From: an uncultured Bacilli bacterium | Lineage (GTDB): Bacteria; Bacillota_I; Bacilli_A; RF39; UBA660 | NCBI GenBank assembly: GCA_947628235.1 | Contig: CANQZC010000001.1 | Span: forward strand, 140,435 to 204,434 | Reading direction: 5' to 3' | Length of the DNA stretch: 64,000 bases | The notes under the pieces: model-generated | Database searches by the model: none | Seen by the model: only the letters and a program-made list of their open reading frames with translations | Told to the model about the DNA's origin: nothing | Part shown: piece after piece, positions 24,689-33,445 of the stretch | Numbering within the stretch: the stretch's first letter is position 1 | How the letters are laid out: each line of letters starts with the position of its first letter | Position numbers and translations under genes: made by a program

Positions 24689-26078
24689 ATGTTTTAATAT
24701 CCGTAATTTCCACATCGACAATTTTTCCCAAAAGTTCTTCCTTCGCATCGACATTTACTAATTTCATCGTTTCTGTATATCCCATCAATTTTCCTTCTTT
24801 TTCGGAAGGTCCTTCTAACAGTACTTTCACTTTCTTACCTAGATATTGTTGATTTTTTAAATTGGCATATTCATTGATTAAATCATTTAATTCATAGAGG
24901 CGTTTATTTTTTTCTTCGATAGGTGTTTCATCTTTCATTTTTGCAGCAGGTGTTCCTTCACGAGGAGAAAAGATAAAGGTAAAAGCGGAATCATATTCAC
25001 AAGTTTTTACTACTTCTAAGGTTTCTTCAAAATCTTCTCTTGTCTCGCCCGGGAAACCGACAATAATATCAGTCGTAAGCGCTAAAGAAGGAATTCTTTT
25101 TTTCAATTTAGAGACAAGTTCTAAATATTCTTGTTTTGTATATCTTCTTCCCATTAATTTTAAAATACGATCAGATCCACTTTGTAAAGGAAGATGAACA
25201 TAAGGCATAATATTCTCATATTTTCCAATGATTTCAATCATTTCATCATTGAAGTCCCAAGGATGACTCGTCATAAAACGAATTCTTGGAATTCCTGTTT
25301 TAGCAACTAATTCTAGTAAGTTTCCCATATTGCAAGGTTCTTCTAAATCTTTACCATACGCATTTACATTTTGTCCTAATAAGGTAACTTCTTGATATCC
25401 TTGTTTCACTAAATCTTCTACTTCATGAACAATCCATTCTGGTTTTCTACTTCTTTGTTTTCCACGCGTATAAGGAACAATACAGTAAGTACAGAATTTA
25501 TCACATCCAAACATGATATTTACCCATGCTTTATACTTAGAATCTCTTTTGACAGGAATATTCTCAATAACTTCCCCTTCTTTACTATAGACCTCTATTT
25601 CTTGTTCTCTTCTAGACATAGCTCTTTCTAAGATAGTAGGAAGACGATGAATATTATGAGTTCCAAAGACAAGATCTACCCATTTATATTTTTTCTGTAA
25701 TTCTTCCACAACACTCTCTTCTTGGGCCATACAACCACAAATAGCGGTAATGATATGAGGATGATCTTCTTTTAAATGTTTAATTCGTCCTAAAAAGCCA
25801 AACATTTTATGATGTGCATTTTCCCGAATCGCACAAGTATTTAATAAAATGAGATCGGCATCTTCTAATTCTTCTGTTTCTGTAAAAGACATTTTTTCTA
25901 AAATCGCTTTGATATTTTCCGAATCATGAACATTCATCTGACATCCATAAGTTCGAATATAATACTTTTTACCACGACCTAATGTTTTTAATTCTTCACT
26001 TAGTTCGTAAGGTTCTTCGATAAAAGTTATTTTTTGTTGTGTTCTTTTTCTGGCTTCTTCTAGATTTGGTAAATTCAT
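24663..26078 (-). CDS. miaB: tRNA-2-methylthio-N6-dimethylallyladenosine synthase MiaB
   Basis: A 471-residue radical-SAM methylthiotransferase modifying A37 of tRNAs reading UNN codons. The N-terminal domain holds the three Cys of the auxiliary cluster (YGCQMN, NTCAIRE, GCMAQ). The radical-SAM motif is CDKFCTYC. A TRAM domain follows at the C-terminus. Residues 1-35 form a leader as in Bacillus YmcB. A promoter (TTGTAG, 17 bases, TATCAT with a TGG extension) lies upstream. cotE lies downstream, a relic of the miaB-ymcA-cotE order of Bacillus. Confidence 0.97.
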   Translation of the reverse strand: MNLPNLEEARKRTQQKITFIEEPYELSEELKTLGRGKKYYIRTYGCQMNVHDSENIKAILEKMSFTETEELEDADLILLNTCAIRENAHHKMFGFLGRIKHLKEDHPHIITAICGCMAQEESVVEELQKKYKWVDLVFGTHNIHRLPTILERAMSRREQEIEVYSKEGEVIENIPVKRDSKYKAWVNIMFGCDKFCTYCIVPYTRGKQRSRKPEWIVHEVEDLVKQGYQEVTLLGQNVNAYGKDLEEPCNMGNLLELVAKTGIPRIRFMTSHPWDFNDEMIEIIGKYENIMPYVHLPLQSGSDRILKLMGRRYTKQEYLELVSKLKKRIPSLALTTDIIVGFPGETREDFEETLEVVKTCEYDSAFTFIFSPREGTPAAKMKDETPIEEKNKRLYELNDLINEYANLKNQQYLGKKVKVLLEGPSEKEGKLMGYTETMKLVNVDAKEELLGKIVDVEITDIKTWSLDGKVV

Positions 26079-26132
26079 ACAATCACTTCCACTAATTCAT
26101 GATACCATAGTTTTTTCAATTCTACAAGAAAA

Positions 26133-26160
26133 AGAAAAAAGATAGATATCTATCTTTTTC
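26133..26160 (-). terminator. Terminator of the SASP gene
   Basis: Perfect palindrome GATAGATATCTATC (26141-26154) extended by A-run and T-run arms; T-rich on the minus strand after the stem. Confidence 0.75.
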
Positions 26161-26161
26161 A

Positions 26162-26368
26162 CTATTTTTGGAAGTTATTCATTCCTAATTGTTGCTCTCC
26201 CATTTTAACTAATCTCTTAGTGATTTCACCACCTACAGAACCATTAGCTCTAGAAGTAGCATCAGGACCCATAGCAACACCTAATTCAGAAGCGATTTCA
26301 TATTTCATCTTTTCGATAGCTTGTTTTGCTCCTGGAACTACAAATTTATTTGTATTACTGTTTTTCAT
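26162..26368 (-). CDS. Alpha/beta-type small acid-soluble spore protein
   Basis: A 68-residue SASP. The two family signatures are present: [10 protein letters not shown] (contains the GPR protease recognition site) and [23 protein letters not shown]. These proteins coat forespore DNA, giving UV resistance, and are degraded at germination. Strong ribosome site AGGAGGTGAG. Preceded by a SigG-type promoter, which agrees with forespore expression. Confidence 0.97.
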   Translation of the reverse strand: MKNSNTNKFVVPGAKQAIEKMKYEIASELGVAMGPDATSRANGSVGGEITKRLVKMGEQQLGMNNFQK

Positions 26369-26390
26369 ATTCTCACCTCCTGTACATTAC

Positions 26391-26419
26391 TATCATGTGT
26401 ACAAAGAAGGCTTTCATAC
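26391..26419 (-). promoter_or_regulatory. SigG-type promoter of the SASP gene
   Basis: GTATG (26419-26415), 17-base spacer, CATGATA (26397-26391), matching GHATR-N17/18-CATNHTA. It lies 23 bases before the start codon. Confidence 0.75.
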
Positions 26420-26433
26420 CTGGTAATTATTGG

Positions 26434-27609
26434 TTATAATAAATCGTCTTCGTCTTTCTTTTGTTCTTTTAAAGAGATGACTTCGATATTGGAAACACAT
26501 TCTTCTAAAAGGGTTTCATAATCAAAACGAGATTCATATTCGATACATTTTTCTAATTCAGGATTAATGACAGGATGTTTTGGTAAAAAGATAGTACAAC
26601 AATCTTCATATGGTAAAATACTAGTTTCATAAGTACCGATTTTTTTAGAAATTTCAATAATTTCTAATTTATCCATACAAGCAACAGGTCTGATCACTGG
26701 AATTGTGGTTACACTATTAATAACTCTCATACTATCTAAGGTTTGACTCGCTACTTGTCCAATCGATTCCCCATTTAAAATAATTTTTAGTTTTCTTCTT
26801 TTAACTACTTCCGTCGCAATCCGATACATCATTCTTCGCATAATCGTAATAACATAACTTTCTGGAACATTTTTATAAATAGCTTCTTGTAATTTCGTAA
26901 AAGGAACTACTAATACTTTTAAGTTTCCAGAATAGGCATTGATGATAGACGCTAATTTCACAACTTTATTTTTCGCTTCTAAACTAGTATGCGGAGGAGA
27001 TTCAAAATAAAGACATTCTAAATCAACTCCACGCTTTAAAGATAAGTATCCAGCAACCGGAGAATCGATTCCTCCACTTAACATAAGAAGTCCTTTTCCT
27101 TGAATTCCAACAGGATATCCACCAATTCCAGGAATTTCTCTCACATAGAGAAAAGTTCCTTCCCTACGAATCTCTACTTTAACCGTAAGATCAGGATGAT
27201 GAACATCCACCTTACAAGGAATATTTTTTAAAATGACTCCTCCTAATTGACGACTACATTCTAGGTTTTCGATAGGAAAACTCTTATCTGCTCTTTTCGT
27301 TTCTACTTTAAAAGTTTGAAAAGGTACTTTCTTTAATAGTTCGACCAAAGAGGAAGAAATCTCTTCCATATTAGTATGAACTTGGTAACATTCGACAATA
27401 CTATGAATTCCAAAAACATGAACTAATTTTTCTTCAATGGCTTCTAAAGATTCACTTTCAATATACATTCTAACCCGATCATAATGAATTTGATATTCTT
27501 CGCCCATTAAAATGGATTGAATATTTTTTACTAATAATTTAATAAATGTTTTTCGATTTCCTTTTTTGGTAGTAAGTTCTCCATACTTAATTAATAATAA
27601 CTTTTTCAT
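26434..27609 (-). CDS. thiI: tRNA 4-thiouridine synthase ThiI
   Basis: A 391-residue enzyme adding sulfur to U8 of tRNA and supplying sulfur to thiamine. The N-terminal ferredoxin-like and THUMP domains occupy about 1-165; the adenylating PP-loop reads MLSGGIDSPVAGYL, followed by the conserved YFESPPHTS. There is no C-terminal rhodanese domain, as in other Firmicutes, so a NifS-type partner elsewhere is expected. It stands alone; no terminator is evident before the SASP promoter. Confidence 0.96.
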   Translation of the reverse strand: MKKLLLIKYGELTTKKGNRKTFIKLLVKNIQSILMGEEYQIHYDRVRMYIESESLEAIEEKLVHVFGIHSIVECYQVHTNMEEISSSLVELLKKVPFQTFKVETKRADKSFPIENLECSRQLGGVILKNIPCKVDVHHPDLTVKVEIRREGTFLYVREIPGIGGYPVGIQGKGLLMLSGGIDSPVAGYLSLKRGVDLECLYFESPPHTSLEAKNKVVKLASIINAYSGNLKVLVVPFTKLQEAIYKNVPESYVITIMRRMMYRIATEVVKRRKLKIILNGESIGQVASQTLDSMRVINSVTTIPVIRPVACMDKLEIIEISKKIGTYETSILPYEDCCTIFLPKHPVINPELEKCIEYESRFDYETLLEECVSNIEVISLKEQKKDEDDLL

Positions 27610-27660
27610 ATTTTCTCCCTAACTGACATGTACCATTTTATCATATTTTTTTCCTTTTGA

Positions 27661-27688
27661 AAACAAAAAAGACTATCCAAAGATAGTC
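27661..27688 (-). terminator. Terminator of the WG-repeat gene
   Basis: GACTATC (27671-27677), CAAA-sized loop, GATAGTC (27682-27688); T-run on the minus strand immediately after. Confidence 0.88.
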
Positions 27689-29038
27689 CTATGAAATTAC
27701 TTTCGTAAATTCTCCATTGACAGTGTTGAAACGATAAGTACTATAGTTTTCTAAATCTTCTTCTGATTCCATAATTTGAATAACGATAATCGTACCATCT
27801 ATTTCATATTTAAAAGTAGGAACTTCGACATTTTGTCTTCCTCGAAATCCTTTTACAGGAGCTGGAATTTTATCATGAAGTTGTTTTTCTCCTTCATAAT
27901 TTAAAATGTTAAATTCTTGATCCTTAGCAACTAAAATATAACTTTTTAATGGAACAATCATATCGTAAGTATCTTTGAAATATGGTTTTCCTTCTAAGTC
28001 AAAAAGTTTCCATGAAGAATCTTCTAAAACCGCTATCGCATCATATCCGCTATAATACATATCTTCATATTGAAAAGGTATTAATTCTTTCCCATTAGAA
28101 AGAGAAATCAAGCCCCATTTACCATCTTTAGAAGCGGTAATTAAATCTTTTTCATAAGAGTAATCACTAACTTCTCCTCCACCAAAAGAGTATCCTAATT
28201 CGTCATATTGGAAAGGAATCATTTCTTCTCCTTCGACATTGATAATTCCTACCATTCCTTCTTCATCTTGGGCGATAAACGCAACTGTTTCACCATCTTT
28301 TAAAAGATTTTTAAGAGTAAGATAAGAATTCGTAATTCTCTTTTGCTTGACAAAGTCATAAAGGAAAATATCATCGCCATCTTGAAGGGCAATTATAGAA
28401 TCTTTATGGTACTCATATCGTCCTACCGAATAAACAGAACATTTTTTGGAAGAGCAAGAATATCGATCAATTTCTTCATCACCTTGATAGAAAATAATTT
28501 CTCCTTCCCCTGGTTCATAGTGATATTCCGTCGATGGATTTACTTCTTCTTTCGTCTCTTCTTCTTGAGAAGGCTTTTTCTCCTCCTTTTGATAGAAGAA
28601 ATAATAGTAAGTAAAAGCACCTACTCCAGCAAGAAGAATTAAAATGAGAATCCAAATCCAAGTCCTTCCTTTTTTCATAGGCGCAAAATCTTCATCATCT
28701 GAAAAGATTTGCACTTCTTTGACTAAATCATCTAATAATTGTGTATGACTTGTCGTTGTTTGTTCTTCTTTCTTTGGTTCTTCTCCTTTTTCTATCGTAG
28801 CGATAGGTTCTATAGAAGGAGTCTCTTCTTGCGAAACAGGTTTTAAAGACATCGTATTTTGAACAGAAGTTTCTTCTTGGGTAACCGGTTCTGAGGGCAT
28901 CTCATTTTGAACAGGCGTTTCCGCATTCTGTTGCTGTTCTAATAACTCTTTTTCCCGTCTTCTTTCTTCCCGAAGTCGTTTTCTTTTGGCTTTCCTACTT
29001 TCTCTTGTAGGAGTAGTCATTTCTTTCTCTTCGTTCAT
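27689..29038 (-). CDS. Membrane-anchored WG-repeat protein
   Basis: A 449-residue protein: basic N-terminus (RKAKRKRLREERRREKE), a Gln/Pro/Thr-rich linker with repeated PVTQEETSVQN-like units, one membrane helix (about 128-148), and an extracytoplasmic domain with WG-like repeats (DGKWGLISLSNGKELIPFQYE, GMVGIINVEGEEMIPFQYD in two related copies) likely forming a beta-propeller-like fold. Function unknown. It shares architecture and a Cys-containing segment with the larger protein at 35003-37195, and lies between ezrA and thiI. Confidence 0.75.
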   Translation of the reverse strand: MNEEKEMTTPTRESRKAKRKRLREERRREKELLEQQQNAETPVQNEMPSEPVTQEETSVQNTMSLKPVSQEETPSIEPIATIEKGEEPKKEEQTTTSHTQLLDDLVKEVQIFSDDEDFAPMKKGRTWIWILILILLAGVGAFTYYYFFYQKEEKKPSQEEETKEEVNPSTEYHYEPGEGEIIFYQGDEEIDRYSCSSKKCSVYSVGRYEYHKDSIIALQDGDDIFLYDFVKQKRITNSYLTLKNLLKDGETVAFIAQDEEGMVGIINVEGEEMIPFQYDELGYSFGGGEVSDYSYEKDLITASKDGKWGLISLSNGKELIPFQYEDMYYSGYDAIAVLEDSSWKLFDLEGKPYFKDTYDMIVPLKSYILVAKDQEFNILNYEGEKQLHDKIPAPVKGFRGRQNVEVPTFKYEIDGTIIVIQIMESEEDLENYSTYRFNTVNGEFTKVIS

Positions 29039-29046
29039 TTTCTCAC

Positions 29047-30774
29047 CTACTTATTTGTATTGCTATATAAGAATACTAATTTCTCATAAACATTTGGTTC
29101 TATTTTATTTAAAAGGCTAATAGTAAGTTCTAAAGACTTTTGATATTCTCCTTTTAAAAATAATTGTTCTGAAAGATTTAGTTTATTACTAAGTCCTTCA
29201 TAACTACTACGATAACGATTACTATAGACAAGTGCTGTCTCAGCAAAAGTAGCAATACGGATTAATTCTTTGGTTCTCGTATAAAGTTTTAAAACCAAGT
29301 CACGAGCTGTATCTACTCTCGTATTTAAAACACTAATCGTAATTGGTTTTTTATCCAGTTCCCGAACAATTTCTCGAATTGCTCCCATCGCCTCTTTTAA
29401 TTCTACATAATAACTTTGTGGAATAAATGGTAAGTTATATTCCCTCATCTTTAACTTCGAATCTTTTAAAATAATTTTAATTTCATCTAGTTGTTGACGA
29501 GCTCGTAACTCATCATCTCTCATACTTCCAATAGCGTCTAAAGAATTATCTAGTTTATCCTCTATCTTAGCGAGAGATACGCCTAATCCTTCTAATTCTT
29601 TTAATAATTTAGAATACGCAAAAGTCGTATTATTCACAGTATGTTCTACTAGAATTTGATAGTTAGATCCTACCTCTTTTAGTTCTTCATAGAGTCCTTT
29701 TAAGACTTCAATATCTTCTTCTGATAAATTGTATAAGTTTTTAATATCTTCTAATTGATTAAAGATATTTTCTACTACAGAACTAATCTTATTTAATTTA
29801 TTACGGAAAGCAACATTACTATCTTCGTAATTAGCACGCGCTACTTTCTCTTTTTCAAAGTCATTGAAAAGAGAATCAAAATAATCTAGTAATACTTTTA
29901 ATTCAAAAAGTCCTTCCTCTAAGTTTAAATTTTGAGTTCGAACAATGATATCCCCAATTTTCTTATTCGCTTCATCGATATTATATTCCACATTTAAATA
30001 ATCTAATGGATACCCTGATTTTACCATTTGATTATAAACTTCACTTACTTCTTGAATTCTCTTAGGAAGAACATTATAAGCAAGTAAGACAATCGATGGA
30101 ACTTCTTCTATCACAATGGCCATATGTTTTAATAAATCATTGATGATACGAATAATCTCATTAACCTCGGTATACTCATTATTATCCATGATGGTTTCAA
30201 AATCTTCAAACCGCTTAGAAATCACTTCAAACTGTTTTTGAACAGCTTCTGTCATAGGTCCATATTCAGATTTTGTACTTTGAAATTTTTCATGGAGTTC
30301 ACGAAAACGGACTTTAAACTCCGTAATAATCTCTCTACTTCTTTCTTCACTAGAAGTAATTTCTTTAATTTCTCCTAATAAAAATTCAGAATTCGTACGA
30401 ACTTTATATACTTCCATTTCTAGTTTTGCTAATTTACAAAGTGTATTTTTATAACTCTTTTGAGAAAGAGAATACTCGGTATCCAAAATCATATCTGTCA
30501 ATTTTGGAATCTGTACATCTTTGATATTTTGGAGACGTTCACTCCACTCTTTATACATTGCTTCTAATTTTTCGTTATTTAAAATAGCTTCTACTTTCGC
30601 AAGTTCTGGAACGATAGGAGAAGAATCTATCTTGTTTTTTTCTATCTCTAACTGCTCTAAAACTTTTTTGATGCGTTTCGTCTTGCTGCTGCGAAGAAAG
30701 TAGATAACACTAACGATTAATAGGATTGCAACAATCACAATGGTAGCGATAACTAATGTTAAACTATTCTCCAT
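29047..30774 (-). CDS. ezrA: Septation ring formation regulator EzrA
   Basis: A 575-residue EzrA: one N-terminal membrane helix (about 5-26) followed by an almost wholly coiled-coil, spectrin-like cytoplasmic region. EzrA restrains FtsZ ring assembly and links division with cell-wall synthesis. The ATG at 30774 follows TAGGTGATG; an in-frame ATG at 30801 lies inside the promoter's -10 zone. Divergent from rpsD as in Bacillus, where ezrA is near rpsD and tyrS. The WG-repeat gene follows after eight bases. Confidence 0.94.
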   Translation of the reverse strand: MENSLTLVIATIVIVAILLIVSVIYFLRSSKTKRIKKVLEQLEIEKNKIDSSPIVPELAKVEAILNNEKLEAMYKEWSERLQNIKDVQIPKLTDMILDTEYSLSQKSYKNTLCKLAKLEMEVYKVRTNSEFLLGEIKEITSSEERSREIITEFKVRFRELHEKFQSTKSEYGPMTEAVQKQFEVISKRFEDFETIMDNNEYTEVNEIIRIINDLLKHMAIVIEEVPSIVLLAYNVLPKRIQEVSEVYNQMVKSGYPLDYLNVEYNIDEANKKIGDIIVRTQNLNLEEGLFELKVLLDYFDSLFNDFEKEKVARANYEDSNVAFRNKLNKISSVVENIFNQLEDIKNLYNLSEEDIEVLKGLYEELKEVGSNYQILVEHTVNNTTFAYSKLLKELEGLGVSLAKIEDKLDNSLDAIGSMRDDELRARQQLDEIKIILKDSKLKMREYNLPFIPQSYYVELKEAMGAIREIVRELDKKPITISVLNTRVDTARDLVLKLYTRTKELIRIATFAETALVYSNRYRSSYEGLSNKLNLSEQLFLKGEYQKSLELTISLLNKIEPNVYEKLVFLYSNTNK

Positions 30775-30791
30775 ATCATCACCTATTATTA

Positions 30792-30800
30792 AGTATATCA
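30792..30800 (-). promoter_or_regulatory. Extended -10 promoter of ezrA
   Basis: TGATATACT (-10 at 30797-30792) on the minus strand; it overlaps the upstream ATG of the open frame and supports the 30774 start. Confidence 0.6.
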
Positions 30801-30868
30801 TATTTTTTATGATTTTTCGATATTTCTCATCACTTTTCCCGAATTCCCTTTCTTTTCGCAGTTTTTTC

Positions 30869-30897
30869 TTGACTTTCCTTAGAATCCATAATATAAT
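30869..30897 (+). promoter_or_regulatory. SigA promoter of rpsD
   Basis: TTGACT (30869-30874), 17-base spacer, TATAAT (30892-30897): near consensus, about 158 bases before the rpsD start, leaving a long leader. Confidence 0.92.
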
Positions 30898-30903
30898 TAT
30901 AAC

Positions 30904-31040
30904 TGCGATGAATTAGCAGCGCATTTTAACAAAGATAATGTGTCTATTACCTATAGGGGTTATTTGTAATCTTGCTGCAGGTGAATATATTTGAATAGGA
31001 CACCCTATCTTTTGGGTAAAATAGCTTCATTCATCAACAG
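30904..31040 (+). ncRNA. Structured rpsD leader, probable S4 autoregulatory element
   Basis: The roughly 140-base leader has long-range pairs: GATGAAT (30907-30913) with ATTCATC (31029-31035), and GCAGC (30916-30920) with GCTGC (30974-30978). The closing stem ends just before the AAAGGAG site. Bacillus rpsD is autoregulated by S4 binding to such a leader. Assignment is by position and pairing, not by a covariance model. Confidence 0.65.
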
Positions 31041-31054
31041 AAAGGAGAATGAAG

Positions 31055-31657
31055 ATGTCAAGATATACTGACTCAAGTTACAGAAAGTCTCGTCGTTTAG
31101 GTTTCTCTATTCTTGAAACAGGAGAAGAATTAGGAAGAAAACCTTACGCTCCAGGACAACATGGAAGCAAGAGAGGTAAGAAATTATCTGACTACGGTGT
31201 TCAATTACAAGAAAAGCAAAAAGTTAGATTTATGTATGGATTAAATGAAAAACAATTCCATAAAACTTTTTTACTAGCTGGTAAGATGAAAGGTGTTCAT
31301 GGTGAAAACCTTCTTAAATTATTAGAGAGCCGTTTAGATAATGTTTGTTATCGTATGGGTCTTTCTACTACTAGAAAAGGCGCTAGACAACTTGTGAACC
31401 ATGGACATGTTACAGTAAATGGAAAGAATGTTAATATTCCTTCTTATACTTGTAAGCCAGGAGATGTCATTGCATTAAAAGAAAATGCAAAAGAATTAAA
31501 AGTTGTCAAAGCTTCTTTAGAAGCCTTAACAAGAAGAGTAGACTTTGTTACTTTTGATGATACAAAAATGACTGGTACTTATGTAAGATATCCAGAAAGA
31601 AGCGAACTTAACGCTGATATTAATGAATCATTAATCGTTGAATACTACAACAGATAA
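31055..31657 (+). CDS. rpsD: 30S ribosomal protein S4
   Basis: A 200-residue S4 with family N-terminus SRYTDSSYRKSRRLGFS, GRKPYAPGQHG, and the S4 RNA-binding domain (LESRLDNVCYRMG, QLVNHGHVTVNG). A primary binder of 16S rRNA in small-subunit assembly. Two ATGs are in frame: AAGGAG ends at 31047, one base before the first (31049) and seven before the second (31055), so the second is used. Monocistronic, ended by a strong terminator. Confidence 0.98.
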   Translation: MSRYTDSSYRKSRRLGFSILETGEELGRKPYAPGQHGSKRGKKLSDYGVQLQEKQKVRFMYGLNEKQFHKTFLLAGKMKGVHGENLLKLLESRLDNVCYRMGLSTTRKGARQLVNHGHVTVNGKNVNIPSYTCKPGDVIALKENAKELKVVKASLEALTRRVDFVTFDDTKMTGTYVRYPERSELNADINESLIVEYYNR

Positions 31658-31683
31658 AAAACTTAGATTTCTAAGTTTTTTTC
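31656..31683 (+). terminator. rpsD terminator
   Basis: AAAAACTTAG (31657-31666) and CTAAGTTTTT (31671-31680) with a four-base loop, T-run following. Confidence 0.9.
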
Positions 31684-31689
31684 TGGCTC

Positions 31690-31718
31690 AAAAAAAGAAC
31701 TGTGAAAGTTCTTTTTTT
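31690..31718 (-). terminator. tyrS terminator
   Basis: AGAACT (31696-31701) and AGTTCT (31707-31712), extended by A and T runs, ending the T-box operon on the minus strand. Confidence 0.85.
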
Positions 31719-32940
31719 ATTCAAAAATTCCCATATAGTACTTTTTCTTTCCTTTTCTGACAATGATAACCTTTCCTTCTTTCGCCATGGAAGAATCAAT
31801 CATTTGATTTTCATCAGTCATCTTATCTCCATTAATACTGATAGATCCAGCATTTAAAAATTCTCTGGCTTCTCTTCTACTAGTTGCAATTCCATTTTCT
31901 ACAAGTAAATCAATTAAAGGGAGTGGTTTCGCTGAAAAGTTTGGTACTGATTTAAAGCCATCTTCTATTTCCGCTAATGTTAAATCTTTGATATTCTCAC
32001 TAAAGAGTGCTTCACTAATATGAACCGCATGAAGATATTCTTCCTCTCCATGTAAGAAAGTAATAACTTCTTTCGCTAGAGATTTTTGAGCAAGACGATC
32101 TTCTGGATGTTCTGTATGCTTTTTTTCAATTTCGAGAATTTCTTCTTTGGTTAAGAAAGTTAATTTTTTTAAATAGTCAATGACACAACGATCATCTGTA
32201 TTAATCAAGTATTGATATAATTCATAACTAGAAGTTTTTTCTTTATCTAACCATAGAGCATTTCCTTCTGTCTTTCCAAATTTTACTCCATTAGCATCTA
32301 ACACGAGAGGCATCGTCATTCCAAAAAGTTCTACATCTTTCATCTTTCTAGCAAGTTCAATTCCAGTCGTAATATTTCCCCATTGATCAGAACCTGCTAC
32401 CTGTAAAGTAACGCCTTTATCTTCATAAAGATGAACAAAATCCATTCCTTGTAATAAAGTATAGGCAAACTCACAGAAAGTAATTCCAGAATCTAATCTT
32501 CTACTAATAATATCTTTATCTAACATGTAATTAACATTAATATATTTTCCATAATCTCTTAAGAAATCCAAAATGGTAATATCCTTTGTCCAATCATAAT
32601 TATTGACAACTTCAAAACCAAAAATTCTCTCTGCTTGACGAGTAAGTCCTTCCACATTTTTTAATACTTCTTCCTTACTAATCATTTGTCTTTCTTGACT
32701 TGGTTTAGGATCACCAATTAGTCCAGTCGCACCCCCTACTAGTAAAATAGGACGATGTCCATAACGCGCTAAACGAGTAGCAATTAAAAAGGAAGAAAAG
32801 TGTCCAATATGCATAGAATCCGCGGTTGGATCTGTCCCAATATAGAAAGTTAGTTTCTCCTCATTTAATTTTTTCTCTAATTCTGGACTACTAATATCTT
32901 TAATAAGTCCTCTCCATTTTAAATCTTCATATAATGTCAT
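31717..32940 (-). CDS. tyrS: Tyrosyl-tRNA synthetase
   Basis: A 407-residue class I enzyme. HIGH is in MHIGHFSSF; the KMSKS-equivalent loop reads KFGKT. The tyrosine-binding segment is QVAGSDQWGNI. A C-terminal S4-like RNA-binding domain (about 340-400) is present. It is the last gene of an operon headed by a T-box riboswitch and lies ten bases after the dUTPase gene with a GGAGGGA ribosome site. Confidence 0.97.
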   Translation of the reverse strand: MTLYEDLKWRGLIKDISSPELEKKLNEEKLTFYIGTDPTADSMHIGHFSSFLIATRLARYGHRPILLVGGATGLIGDPKPSQERQMISKEEVLKNVEGLTRQAERIFGFEVVNNYDWTKDITILDFLRDYGKYINVNYMLDKDIISRRLDSGITFCEFAYTLLQGMDFVHLYEDKGVTLQVAGSDQWGNITTGIELARKMKDVELFGMTMPLVLDANGVKFGKTEGNALWLDKEKTSSYELYQYLINTDDRCVIDYLKKLTFLTKEEILEIEKKHTEHPEDRLAQKSLAKEVITFLHGEEEYLHAVHISEALFSENIKDLTLAEIEDGFKSVPNFSAKPLPLIDLLVENGIATSRREAREFLNAGSISINGDKMTDENQMIDSSMAKEGKVIIVRKGKKKYYMGIFE

Positions 32941-32950
32941 ATTATCCCTC

Positions 32951-33445
32951 CTAATAATTTGTATTTAATCGTTCTTTGGTAATTTTTTGTTTTTGATAAA
33001 TCGCTTCCAATATCTCTTCCATAGAATATCCAAATAAAGTAGCTACATAAAGTAGATTGCTAAAAATGTTGCGAAGAAGGGTTTCTTCTTGAGAATCCAT
33101 CAATTTTGTTCCTTCGACATAAAGATAGTGAATTACTTTTAAAGGATTTCTTTCTTCGGTAGAAGGAAGAAGCGGTTCTATAGAAAGATTTTGAAGATGG
33201 AAAAAGAGAAGAATCATCGTAATACAATCTGCAAATTCATCTAAGACTTTTTCTTTGTCACTTTTTTTCACAGTCCAATATTTAAAACATTTTGTCTCGT
33301 TCGTAAACTCTCCTAATTCCACTAGAAACTCTAATACATTCTTTTCAAAATAAAACTCTTCTTGGCCATATCGTTCGATAAATAAATCATCTATCCTTTT
33401 ATTTTCTTCATAAACTTCTTGCCATCTAGGATCCATGGTGACCAT
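32951..33445 (-). CDS. Dimeric all-alpha dUTPase (dUTPase_2 / MazG-like)
   Basis: A 164-residue all-alpha NTP pyrophosphatase. The metal-binding motifs are ELGEFTNETKCFKYW (ExxE) and LDEFADCI (ExxD), typical of the dUTPase_2 family that converts dUTP to dUMP, limiting uracil in DNA. Start at 33445 follows GGAGAATTGTG and overlaps deoC by twenty bases. Located with deoC, consistent with deoxynucleotide metabolism. Confidence 0.85.
   Translation of the reverse strand: MVTMDPRWQEVYEENKRIDDLFIERYGQEEFYFEKNVLEFLVELGEFTNETKCFKYWTVKKSDKEKVLDEFADCITMILLFFHLQNLSIEPLLPSTEERNPLKVIHYLYVEGTKLMDSQEETLLRNIFSNLLYVATLFGYSMEEILEAIYQKQKITKERLNTNY

Noticed and set aside
31049-31054. First ATG of rpsD
   Set aside because: AAGGAG would be only one base away; the next ATG has correct spacing and the family N-terminus.
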